A stretch of DNA of 64,000 nucleotides from contig CM067527.1 of the NCBI GenBank assembly GCA_034509925.1, positions 6,673,501-6,737,500 of the forward strand. The letters are read 5' to 3'. Below, piece after piece: positions 40,967 to 52,607 of the stretch (within the stretch, counting starts at the first letter, position 1; each line of letters begins with the position of its first letter). Position numbers and translations under genes: made by a program. The notes under the pieces were generated by a model. The model saw nothing but the letters and a program-made list of their open reading frames with translations. It was not told where the DNA came from and made no database searches. The stretch is from Hirudinaria manillensis. Its lineage: Eukaryota; Annelida; Clitellata; Hirudinida; Hirudinidae.

Positions 40967-42328
40967 TCTATGCGATCACTTCAGAATAATGGTAAATCGC
41001 CGAAAAGTGCGCAAAAGTTCGCTATGATTCCGGGCGACAATGTATTACCAAAGAACTACATTTGATAAAAAGATCTGAATAATTTGAAATTATATAATTT
41101 AAATAATAAATAATTTCAAATACATATAGATTGGCAAGTAATATTGATTGATATTTAAAATATCCCGTAAAATTCAACAAGGTTCTGTGACAAACATTTC
41201 CCTTGGGTTATATTTTGTTTCAAGAATTTTCAGGATTTGACACTATAATTCCAAAGATTTAAAGCATTAGAAATTGTCAGGCAGTTTTGGTGACCCAAGG
41301 TTTATGTTAAGTTAAGTTGATTACTCGGCAAGCCGTGTGATTTTAAAGGAAGGTGATTATGTGCTGGTGAAGCTAGAAGGAAGAAATATAACTTACTTCA
41401 TAGGTCAAATTGTGGACAATAATAATGACAAATAAATGGAAGTTACACATTTTTAAACAAAGCCAATTAAGTTTGAAGAAAACTGCACAATTTATTAAGT
41501 TTCACTATGTTTGGCATGCACCTGAAGGGGTGGCACATTTTACAAGGAGGCGGGGCAGGTAGGTTGCAACATTCGCAGGACCCTTTTCAACGAGCTATCA
41601 TGATTTGATTTTTCGAGGTAAAGAATATTTATTAAAAGCGAAGTATTTGGAGCCGAGATACATAGCCTAAAGGTGATCCATAATGATTTTAGTTTACACA
41701 GCATATAAAAACTAAATGTGAAAAGTGGTGCTTATAGCCCTGCTCTCCCCTACTACTTCCAGGAGTAACTTTAATTCTCGAACCCCAACCAAACTTAAAA
41801 AAATATCTTGCGAGCACCATGGACGATCACGAGCTCACATGAATGAATGTTGGGTTCGATTTAAGACAAATTCTTCACATTCCTTTTTAATAAAGGACAC
41901 AAAAACATATTAGCAGGTGAATAAATGGCAACATCTTCAGGAATAAATGAATAAAAAGAATCTGTGAAATCCTCAGCATTAACAAAACCATAATTTTTGA
42001 AACTTGATTGGTTAATTGCTACAAAAGGAAACATACATTGCTGAAATCTGGATTTCTGGAATTGTATATTAATTTTGGTGAAAGTCTCACTAAACTTAAG
42101 ATGGAAATGCATGCAGATTTTAAAATACTCCAATTAACAGTGATGATGAAGAAACAAACAATAACAACAACGAAACTTGAATAACTGCAATAATCGCAAT
42201 CCATCTTGTTAACGTGACTTTAAAATCAAACGATGTTTCAAAATAATACAAAAACATCAAGAACCATAACGAGCCATTGTCAACAAATGCTAATAAAAAC
42301 ATCCTAAAAATGTCTGTCGCAGGTCCGA
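40967..42328. other. SNAPC2 to Canopy intergenic region
   Basis: 1.4 kb between two minus-strand genes; contains the SNAPC2 promoter and the Canopy 3' UTR. Short ORFs here have no recognisable content. Confidence 0.5.
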
Positions 42329-44651
42329 TTACAAGTCGCCCTCGCTCCGACTAGTTTTTGGAAGTGGAGTGGTGGAAGATATCTGAGTGGGTTTGGGGAT
42401 CTCCTGGGGAATTTCTTCACTTGGTTTAGAAGTGACAAAATCAGCAGACGCTTCTTTGGAGTGAACGGAGTTTTCATTCTCTTGTTTATCACTCGGAATG
42501 TCCAAATTTGACTTGTTTTTTTCTTATGTGAGAATGCAAACCATTAATACATAATGTTGTATAACAGCAAACATTCAATACAATCTAATCAACATAACAC
42601 ATTCATTCACTGATATGTTATTAAAGATCAAAATGGCAACTAGGGGTGAAATTAAGTCGTTGATTGATTATCTGAGTGTTCAATAATTCACAAGAAAATT
42701 TTATGATGAGTATTATTTAAAATATTCATTTATTTTCACATTCAATGCACAATGAACCCATACTTCTGATTTTCTTTGCTTTGGATTTCTTTATTCTCTC
42801 TTCTTCCTCCTCCTCTTCACCTTGTTTCCCTGAATCACCCTTTGGTTTGAAGATCTCATCGAGGCATTCTTATGGAGAATGACAAAGCATAATTGGTGAT
42901 AATGTTTAATTTAAATTAATTCTGAACTTAAAACTTAGTAAGTTTAAATGTAGGTGTTTAAGAAATTCAATACGAATTATTTGTATTCATAATATTTCTG
43001 ACAAGTAGTATAGAATGCATAATTTGAAATATAATAAGAAAATTAATTATTTTATCCTCTCATTCGTCATGCAATTACAAACAAAAATTCATCAATACAT
43101 CATGCCACTACAAGTATTGATACAATACACCAATAACCTTATTCTGCATCAACATCATAAGTCATCTTCATCATTAATACTCAAATACCAAGGATGTACA
43201 GTAATTGAAACATTTATATTACTTTGATCCTTTCCAAAGAGAAACCTGTCGGCACAGAGGTACCTCATGAGATCTCGTTCGTATTGGTGGTTGTAATACC
43301 AATCTTCAATCACTTCCTCGTACTGTTCTGCAAACGTGAAACACTGGAAAAATGTGTTTAAACAAAAATTGAAATTAAAATCTAAAACAAATTGTAGTTG
43401 TAGAAAATATGTTTATGTACTAAACATCTTAAAAACTCAAAGTGTGAGCAAATATCTATGTGGTGATTGAATGACTGATTGATCTACCATTAGTTGAAAA
43501 CAAAATCAATATTCAAGGTGAAAGACTGCACTCACAGCTCTGTGCATCTTGGACACCTCAGCAGAGGGTTTGTCCCACAGTTCGTATGGAATTCCCAGCT
43601 CTACTTTCACTCCCTTGTTTCTAGAAATAGAACATCATGTCAGTGGTGTTATTAAACTAAAAAATGTCAAAGCTAATCTATTAAGGGAAATATCAAGTAA
43701 ATCAGCATCATTTACCAATAAATTAAACATGAGAATAACCCTATAAAGCAGTTAGTAATATTCCAATGATGACAATCAAATACAAATTGATAACATAATT
43801 GAAAATTATAACATTAACAGCATTAATAAAGCAATGAAGAAAAAAGCAAGGAATCTATGTCAAGTAGCAATAAAAGAGGAGCAAGCATAAATAACTCACA
43901 CAAGTCCATGAAGTGTCTGCATAGTTTCACTCATACCTTTGGCATACCTCAGGCTCCCTTTCCTCTCTGCATGGACATTATATTCAAGAATCTTTTCACA
44001 GATGTGTGGTTCGTGCAAGGCCTCTGTCAGCCTTAGCTCCCTTCAAAATTAACACAGTTGCTGGTCAATGGTACATCTAATGCAAAGATAAGAAGGATGT
44101 GCATAATTGTAAACACAAAATGCAATCACTGATTATGAATGTTTTGAATGCTTTGAATTTGGAATTCAGGCCATCGATCAAATGTGGCATAGAAATTTTG
44201 TGAAAGGGAATTAAATGTTAAATATTATATTTAAAGATTAAACTTAAACTCATCAAAACTAAATTGATTTCTGGACCACGCACTCCTAAGAGAAGGTTGT
44301 CGAATGTGAGCCAAAATGTAAAAACAATAATCTAACGAAGTAAGATATTTGAATTTCTTCCTTTTCTCCAAGTTGTGTCCTGTCTCAATGACTTCTTTTG
44401 ACTTAGAAGATTCATCCAATCTTGAGACAAACTCGTTGACAAAAAACTTGCAAACTTCAAACAAAGTTAAACTTCATAAGTAACACATTGAACTTCTTGA
44501 TTCACCTAGTCTTACTTTCACAAGGCGATGGCTCTCTCTTTTTTGGATCAGTAGTGGTGTAAGGATCTTCATCATTTTCTTCGAGGCAGTGCACTAAACC
44601 AAAAACCACCGCTAAACAAACGGCGAAAAAGATAGAATTCCTGGCAAACAT
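42329..44651 (-). CDS. CNPY3: Canopy family protein, CNPY3/4-like (299 aa)
   Basis: Seven exons in phase: 44651-44516, 44454-44337, 44040-43900, 43620-43536, 43343-43223, 42868-42764 and 42522-42329. I choose ATG 44651 because it starts the signal peptide [20 protein letters not shown]; in-frame ATGs upstream would place charged residues before it. The saposin-like Canopy domain has PSPCEICKFF (CxxC), [47 protein letters not shown] and [12 protein letters not shown], each matching CNPY3/4. The tail is long and charged ([15 protein letters not shown]), as in CNPY3. CNPY3 is an endoplasmic-reticulum co-chaperone needed for Toll-like receptor folding with GP96; CNPY4 is its close relative. CNPY3 versus CNPY4 is uncertain. 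It is head-to-head with PAQR3. Confidence 0.93.
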
Positions 44652-45034
44652 TGCCGTCGCCTTCGCTTTCCGAATCATAAAAGTGATAAAGCTAAGATGT
44701 TTAATCACCACTTATTCAAATATGTTTTTTTTATAGATCTATGAACCATAAAATAGTCATTTAATATTTTTTTAATAATTTTAAATTAAAAGAAAAACTA
44801 AATTAATTTTCGTGGTATTCGACAATAGCTATTGTAACAAATAATTTTTTAAACATTTTGTAGTTTTTATAACTCGTATAATAATTAGAATTTATTTTCT
44901 TTTATACGTTAAAATGTTTTTTGGAACTCCCCAGTACTATGTATTGGTTGCCTGTTGGCTGCTTAGCGGCCTACTTTTCCAGGACCGGTGTTTGATTCCA
45001 GGTGTTGAAGGGTTTTTGCATTCACAAGTTAACC
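44652..45034. promoter_or_regulatory. Divergent promoter region, Canopy / PAQR3
   Basis: 383 bp between divergent start codons, so both promoters must lie here or in 5' exons nearby. No TATA box recognised. Confidence 0.4.
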
Positions 45035-47139
45035 ATGCTTGGTACCATGGGTCTGCACGCAAATAAATGCGGTAGTAAAACAATCGTGACTCAGATTCGC
45101 AGCGAATTAAGCGGTGACATAACTCTATGCAAGTATTACGATGCTCCTGCGTTCCTAAGGGAGAATCCATACATAATACATGGGTATAGGCCGATGCTCT
45201 CGTTAAGGCAATGTTTGAGAAGGTCTAGATTTTATTTTATGCTATTTGTCGCTGACTTATGTAACTTATTTCAAGAGGTTGCTTTCAGTGCCTTTTTATG
45301 GACGAACGAAACTCTTAACATCTGGTCACATTTTGTTGGTTTTTTCTTATGTTTCTTTATGATGATACAGCAGTGGATGCACTCACCACTTGGTACTAAT
45401 CTACTTGATAAAGTGATTATTTCTTCAGGCCTTCTTTGCTTCCAGGTAATGATTCATGAAAACGTAACTAATTTTATAGCTACAATAATTGCTTATGATC
45501 ATATTGCTTCATCAATCATTTTATGACTTGTGTTTATTCACTGAGTTATCAAAATGTTTATAAATGTTTCCAGAGAAATTATTAGTCGCAGAGTTATTTA
45601 ATAAATTAAACAATATCATTTAATCACACTTTTCATTCTTATGTTATTGGATTAATTACAAAAATGCTATTCAAACATATTTGTGTCAGCTTTAAAAAAC
45701 AATATTTTCATAATTATGAACAATTGTCAGGTGTGTTTGCTATGCTCCACATTCTATCATATCTTCAAATGTCACTCGCCTGAGTCTTACAGGAAATGGT
45801 TGAATGTCGACCTTCTGGGAATCAAACTGGCATTTGTCGGGATCTATGTGCCCGCCTTCCATATCGGATTCTCTTGCTTCACGGTTGTTGTTGTTGTTGT
45901 TGTTTTGCCTTTTGCTGTTGTTGTACCAGCGGTGGTATCACATCTTTAAGAAATCTTTAATAAATCAATTTTGTGTCTATTCTTTGCTTACAGTTTTTTT
46001 TTAAATTCATGGATGATGTTGTTACAAATTGTTAAGTTATATTAGTGAAAATAGTATTTTTGTTATATATTTCATTTTGGATTTTTATTTAAATGTCATC
46101 ATCATGATCATCATCTCGTGACTCCTCGTAGACTTGGTACGCCTTCTACATGTTCCTCGGCATCATCTTTTCCATCTCCTCTCTTTGTTGGCACCTGTGC
46201 ACTCGAGGTAGTTGCCTCTCACGACCGATCCACGGCAAAGAAGTTGAAGGTCTGGCTCGAGGGGATGATCCAACTGTTTCTATGGAGACAGAATGCAACA
46301 ACAAGATAGAGACGAGCGACCATAGTTGTCCCATCAGCCCGTTGCTCTTTTACGTGGGTCTCGGGTCGATAGGCACGGTGCCTGCCATGCACTTTATAAA
46401 CCTCAGTGGGGGTTTTGGTGCTACCATGCCCCAGGTAAATAAAAGATTGATTGATTGAATTTTGAAGGTAGAAAAATTCCTAGTTAAGTAAAAGATATGT
46501 GGTGGATATCATCTGGTATCAGGTATAAAATCACCATAATAACTTTTCATTTAATTTTAGTTATAGAGATTTACAAGCTTGTGAGTACAAGTTTGTTTAA
46601 TGTTTTATTATCTGTTATTTCTATCTTTTGCTGATGTGATGCTGGTTATGCTGCTGGACATCTCATGCAGGACATTCTCTTAAAACAAACCTTTCTTTGA
46701 TTAATTATTCAAAAAATGGGATATTGTTAGTGATGTTACTAATATTTTTAGATGCTTGTGTCCAGACTGGCCCTGTTGTATCTGATCCTAGCAGTGGCAT
46801 TAATGGTCTACCTCACTAGATTTCCTGAGTGCCTCTTTCCAGGTTTGTTGATGGAATTTGAAGTTTTGGGTAAATGGCATGGTTAAGGTGGTCAAGATGA
46901 CAAAGTTATTAAATTGTCAAATGCAAACAATGAAAGGATAAGAGAGATTGGCATTTGCCACGAGCTGATCGATAATGACGACGACTATAAGTCCTTTGAA
47001 ATGTTTAGGCCGCTTTGACTTTGTTGGCGCAAGTCACCAGTGCTGGCATGTCCTGATCGTCCTTGCCTTCTGGTGGTGGTATGAGTCAATGGAAGTGTTT
47101 CTGGAGATGTTACTCCAGCTCAAATGTAAACTGTCCTGA
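45035..47139 (+). CDS. PAQR3: PAQR3-like seven-transmembrane protein (362 aa)
   Basis: Five exons in phase: 45035-45445, 45731-45883, 46132-46434, 46752-46842 and 47009-47139. The PAQR motifs are present: ENPYIIHGYRP before the first membrane span, NETLNIWSH (motif A), CSTFYHIF (the S-x3-H motif) and the C-terminal SHQCWHVL (H-x3-H). These hold the zinc-binding His residues of the superfamily. Several hydrophobic spans follow (for example FVGFFLCFFMM, LLYLILAVALMVYL). PAQR3 is a Golgi protein that tethers Raf and modulates ERK signalling and cholesterol handling. The protein is longer than human PAQR3 (311 aa). An N-terminal extension and a loop of about 40 polar residues in exon 3 (from TRGSCLSRPIHG to ETSDHSC) account for the difference. 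The exon 2 donor (ACG before GTTGTT) is weak. Confidence 0.92.
45884..45906 (+). repeat. (GTT)n at the PAQR3 intron 2 donor
   Basis: A GTTGTTGTT run begins at the inferred 5' splice site; the same intron has CATCATCATG just upstream of its 3' splice site. Confidence 0.85.
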
Positions 47140-48821
47140 AACCTGATGCCAGCCAAAAAGATGAAGTCAAAGGAAAGTTTTTTTCTTTTTTACGAGTCCC
47201 TTAGTTTTGTGGTTTTTGTTTAGGAGATGTTGTGGCAATGAAGGTTTTAAAAATATTCCTTGGAGTTTTTTTTAAAATTGTTGTTGTTATTGGATGGCTT
47301 TGATTGTGTGTCATCCAGCTGTCAGTCTGCCAAAAACCAAGACTTTGTTTCTTGGATCACCTTGTGATGATCACATACTTATAGTATCTAGTAGTTTTTA
47401 TTTGCCATTTAATGTTTTTGTGACTCTTTCAGCTGTGTTCTTTCTCAATTAGTCATTCCATCCCTAATTCCTCTTTATATCTTTGTTTTTAAAGGCTAAA
47501 TGGTAGACATTTGTGAATGCAAGAGATGGTTGGATGCCTTGATAAACGAGCAATCAAAATTTGTTTGGTATGTGGTTTTTAATTCACACCTTGTTAAGTT
47601 TTTATGTGATGTGGTATGAGAGAGAGTATGAGCATTGGTAAGTTGTCTTTAATCACACCATGTTAACTCATGTCATAAATTAGGGATTAAAAGGTTTGTT
47701 TGTTTTTCTTGTGAAATTGGAATGGTTACATTGTAACATCTGTGATTCATTTTGTGACAAATGCTGTGTTATTGCATATGTTCAAAGAGTTAGGGTTAGG
47801 ACTAGGGTTGTGCACTCGATAGTTTGAGATAAAGATATTGCACTTTACAAACTTGAACTGCTTGCAAATTTTATTGCTTCTATTCTTATGAATTTTGTTG
47901 TTTTCATTTTAAATCAATTTTTTTCTTGTAATTTGACAACCTGGTGCTGAGCAATCAATTTTTTGTTGGATGTTTTGTTTGTTTTAATTTTGTGTTTTAT
48001 TTTTTCTGGTTGAAATATTTCTTTGTGTAATTTTCAAATGTTGTTAGTTTCATGTTTCTAATTATTTGCCAATAAATTTTCAGTCTGTTGAGACATTGCT
48101 AGCCATATTTGTATATTTGCAGGGCCTGCTTCAGTATTTTGCTTCTGCATCTTCTATTGATATTTGTTTGATAAATATTTAATTATTATTAAAAACTAGT
48201 TAATTGTTTAATGTTGCTGTGACCTGTAAACATTACCTCCCATTGTTTTGATTGATTGTTATTAGTTTTACTTATCAATTACATCTTATCAACCTTAGCT
48301 GGGTTTAAAAACCCAATGAGCCAGAATTGTTATGGCTTTCATTCGTATGATTTTGTTCTACTTATGGGTGTTTCTCTAGTTTTTATAGGTTCTCAGTTCC
48401 AAGGTTTCTGTTTGAATTTAAAGGCAAATAAAATTATTGTTAAATCAATTTTTTTGGCACAAATTAATTAAGAAAAAAACCTTCAAGTCAACCGAAATAA
48501 AATTAATCTTAAATGAAGAATTGTCGGATTTTAAGAACAGATTGTGAGGGATGCATTGTAGGGTTTGTCAGATGCAGTTTTGTGGATAAACTTTCACACA
48601 AATTGAAAGAATGATAAATTTAACGAAGTTAATAGAATGAATAAAGTGTGGTTATGAGTGGCATTTAGTACAATACACCAAATAATAATAATACTTTGCA
48701 AATTCAAATTATAATTGAACAGGCACTAAATGTACAATATGGAATTCTCTTCACTTGAAAAAAATGGAATTGAGAATCCAAACATTTTCAGCTGAAGAAT
48801 TACTTTGATTCTGATTTCCCA
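47140..48821. other. PAQR3 3' flank, convergent with the next gene
   Basis: 1.7 kb, T-rich on the plus strand, between two converging genes. It probably contains a long PAQR3 3' UTR. No gene or transposon recognised. Confidence 0.5.
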
Positions 48822-51800
48822 TCATAAATAAACTCTTGAGTCCAAAACAATGCTTGAATAGTTTTCATCCAACATTCCTCTCTTTCTCAAAAGATTGATT
48901 AAGTTCAGCTTTGCTGTCATGTCAGCTCTGCTGATTGGTCCCAGATTTGGGTAATTTTTTTCAATTGGTCCTTCACCAGTGACTCCTTTCCCTATTGGTT
49001 GGGCACTTGCAGAGGGAACAGGGTGATTGGCATTTGCATTGCTGTACGTCATTTGTTCTTTCTTGTGCTTTGTAAATTTATTAGCTGAATTCAGCCATTG
49101 TTTGCTATCGGCACTTTAAATTTGATATTGAACGCTTCATTCCCGGTATCATTGATGATGATCTTGGTGATGACGAACATGGTGATGATGAGATGATGAT
49201 AATGATGGTGACATTAGTAAATTAATAACAGCTGACTTCTTCCATGATTTTCCGGCTCTCATCAGCAGCCCTGTGAGGGTTCCAAATTGCCAGAGATCTT
49301 CCAAGGACATGGAACAGAGGGGAGAGAGGCTGATAAGTACTGCTTGGAGGTGGCACTTTGGTATAAATTAGATCTCATGCTTATATTATGCTAATTAATT
49401 TATATTCATTGATGATTATTTTCAATTGGTAAACGTGAATGTGGATCACAAACTGTACCAAGGAAATAGAGAGAAACTCATGCAGTGCCTGACAGTCAAT
49501 ATGAATTAAAAATGTAAATAACAATAGTAATAATAAATGAAAAGTCTAAGGATTACAGAACTTGAAAGATTGGTAACTAACCATTGGTAGGCAGGATGTC
49601 CGGAGGAAGAGTGGGAGGAGTTGACTCGATTTCACTTTGGGTCGCCCCGACCTCATTGTCTGGTCTGAGGATATATTTTTAAATAATCATGAATATTCCA
49701 AAGTACTTAGTACTTAGAAACCATTGCAATTGCTGTCACTATTATTGTTATTAGTAAGCATCCAATAAAGTACACAAATTTGAAGTATTTTTTGATTAGT
49801 TAACTGGTAAGAAATGATCCAGAAAAGGTCAGAAGATCAACAATGTCCTTGGTGTTTTTGTCTTTATATATTATTTAATAAACATTATTTATTTATTTAC
49901 TAGTTATAATCATATGTTAGTATGCAGCCATGCTCTTCATTGCAAGCTATAATCTTAACAACTAAAGCTTAATTAATTTAAATAACAAATATCCACCCAG
50001 ATGGGAATTGATTCGAGTCACCCAAACTTCTTGCATGGGAGTCTTCCACCTGCAGGATCAAGAGGAGCATCAACAATACTCTGTTTGTTTCGTTTATTGA
50101 AGTAAATGACTGATAAAATAAATAATAATAATAATAATATCCACTTGTCAGGTCATTCTAATTAGCTTTAATTCAATATAATAATATATACACATATAAA
50201 ATAAATATAAATATTGGTAAATATAACAATATTATAACAATAAATAAACGAATATACCTTTACATTGACACAATATTATTTACTAATATTGATGAACAGA
50301 TAAATAAAATCTATTATGCAAGATTTCCAAACCGGAGATAATGTTTTCCCTGTGGATTGCTTCTGTTTCAAGAGCTTCTTGGATTTCTTCTTTTCCTTCT
50401 TTGTTGTTCCAACAATCTTCTGTTGTTCCAGAGTCTGCTCATCTCTGCATCCACACATGTTATTTACTAATCTCTTAACTGGCCATTTTATTTAACAAAT
50501 TCAAATTAATTATCAAACAACTCATTTAATATTGAAATCACCACCTCGGACCTCCTTCCGCTTCTTCATTCTGTTGATCTTCAGCTTTCGAGACTCGATC
50601 TCCTTCGTGTGTTGGCTGAGATGATTTTAAAAATAAACATCGGCCACCGAACCACAAGGTAATTCCCAATTTCGGAAGTTTCAGAATTTTATTTGGTCCA
50701 TTTTATTCAGAAAAAAAAAACAAATAATAGCTCATTAAAGCTATAATAATAGCAAGAACCCACCTGCTCATCCATTCGACACATAACACTTTTATTGCAA
50801 TAAATCTTCCTGGCCATTTGACATCTAATGTAGCAATAAAGTACGAGCCATGTGATCAGCAGGAAGCCGACCATGAAGCCGGCAACGCTTCCGGCAACCA
50901 GTCCGGCCCTCTCTTGTGCCGGTTGCTTGATTGGTTCGACCAGGAATGCTGGTCGAATTGAAGGAGGTGGTGGAATCAGTTTCAGCATTTCAATCAATTG
51001 CATCATTTATCGATGTTTTAGCAATCGCATTATGATCACTTTATTTAAGTTTTGATGTTTGAATCTTCTTTTTTTATAATCTCCTCTACTTCTAATTAAT
51101 TCATAATTGTTAACTTACAAGTTATTGGAACAACAACAATCCTTCCTAGTTTTAATGCCAAGTATTGGAGTCCTTTGGTTTTGAGTATGAAATCCATGAG
51201 GGATGTTGTGACTGATGCTGAGACACAAGTGTTATTCCTTGGATTCTGAAGTGGTTTTATTAAACTCTTTGAACTTATAGTTTGAACCATTTGAATTACA
51301 AAGTCAAGAAATGTTTTTTTTAGACTACTGACAATAATAGTTAGCAATACCACTGCTAATTCAAAACAGAATATGTCTTCATTGTTGTGTAATATTGAGA
51401 CATTATTCTCAATCACTTATTATATCTTGTTTGCATTGCAAATATTTGTTGATATCAACATTTCTGATATTTACAAATAATCATCACATTAAAATTTAAA
51501 AGTAAATCACAAGTAATCAGCCAATTAACCAAAGCATGTTCAACCAGGTAGTACAAAACGTCTGCCTCTGATTTGCCGCCTACTGTCCTTTGAGTGACAT
51601 TGTACACCTGAGAAAAAAAAAAATTATAATTGACATTGACCATGACAGTCGCTTATGAAATAATACAAATGCCTTGAAAATCATCTGAGCTTTATCACAA
51701 TCTAATAAAATGACTTCATAAAAACATAAATAAAATGAAGCTGAATAATATCACTTGAGGGCCTAAACGTTATTCAGATAGATGAGGTGTTTCTTAAATC

Positions 51801-52364
51801 ATTCTATAGTTAATAAATAATAACTTTACTAATTTCAAATCACCATTAAATTATTGCTAAAGATATGTGTTACATGTCAAATTTTGTCATATATTGTGCA
51901 ACAGTCTCCAAAATGTAATTCACCTACTATTGCTGATATATTTAAAATGCTCAAATTCCTCAAGACATACGCCTCCTTGTAAATAGATGTCAACTTGATC
52001 TCCAAATCTGATTTAAAGTCAGCACTACTGGAGTTCTCATTCGGCAACAATTGTACCGATGTGATGACCAGAAAATGCTCTATGGTTCCACTTTCATAAC
52101 ATTCTTTGTGATAAATTGCGGGAGAAATCGAAATATTGTTTTTGTCCGAATAAATGGTACTGCTTCTAAATACATTTGCTAAGGTGCTAGTACCATTCCA
52201 TAAGTTCAAGTGACTTGAACTGTCTGCTACAAATATGAGCTTACGTCAGTAAATGACAAAATCTGTAATCAGGAATTACATTTACTTCTAAACGGGACCT
52301 CTGTAGTAGTTGCCAGGGTATGAGCATTAAATGATACGCAGATATAAATCGTCAGCACGATCAT
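48822..52364 (-). CDS. Single-pass membrane glycoprotein, possibly KIAA1549-like
   Basis: Seven exons join in phase: 52364-52286, 52226-51928, 51607-51530, 51245-51119, 50948-50764, 50615-50545 and 50444-50333. Further 3' coding segments (around 49660-49580, 49300-49240 and 49060-48822) are less certain in phase. Exon 1 encodes a signal peptide (MIVLTIYICVSFNA). The ectodomain has several N-glycosylation sites (NGTS, NISI, NLSI, NVTQ). One membrane span, GSVAGFMVGFLLITWLVLYC, is followed by a basic stop-transfer, then a long polar tail with a Lys-rich patch (KKEKKKSKKLLK). The layout and the YNVTQRTVGGKSEADVLYYL strand before the span recall KIAA1549/KIAA1549L, but that is from memory and weak. 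It is head-to-head with Tectonic, 243 bp apart. Confidence 0.6.
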
Positions 52365-52607
52365 ACCCTCCTCATGTTTTAAATATTAAACAAAATGCCA
52401 ACATACAATGTTATAGAAAATTTATGTTGATAAAGGTTGCCATAGAATTGGCAAAGCGCATCAAAGTTAAAACAATTGTTGTTATTACTTTGTTAATTTA
52501 CAGTATTAGTTTCTTTAAATTGTTTAAATTAATTTGAATAAATTCTTGAGCCGCTTAAATTCACTCGCCTTCCTAAGTGCTGTCACTACACGGTTGCCAT
52601 AACAAAT
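52365..52607. promoter_or_regulatory. Divergent promoter region, membrane protein / Tectonic
   Basis: 243 bp between the two start codons. It contains the near-consensus X-box at its Tectonic end, listed separately. Confidence 0.5.
52593..52606 (+). promoter_or_regulatory. Candidate RFX X-box of the Tectonic gene
   Basis: GTTGCCATAACAAA matches 13 of 14 positions of the X-box consensus RTHNYYWTRRNRAC; only the last base differs. RFX factors bind X-boxes upstream of ciliary genes. The site ends one base before the start codon, closer than usual, so it would have to lie in the 5' leader or act through a more distal start site. Confidence 0.55.

Noticed and set aside
52300-52330. Second X-box-like site (GTTGCCAGGG)
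   Set aside because: Only about 11 of 14 positions fit on either strand, and it lies within exon 1 of the minus-strand gene.
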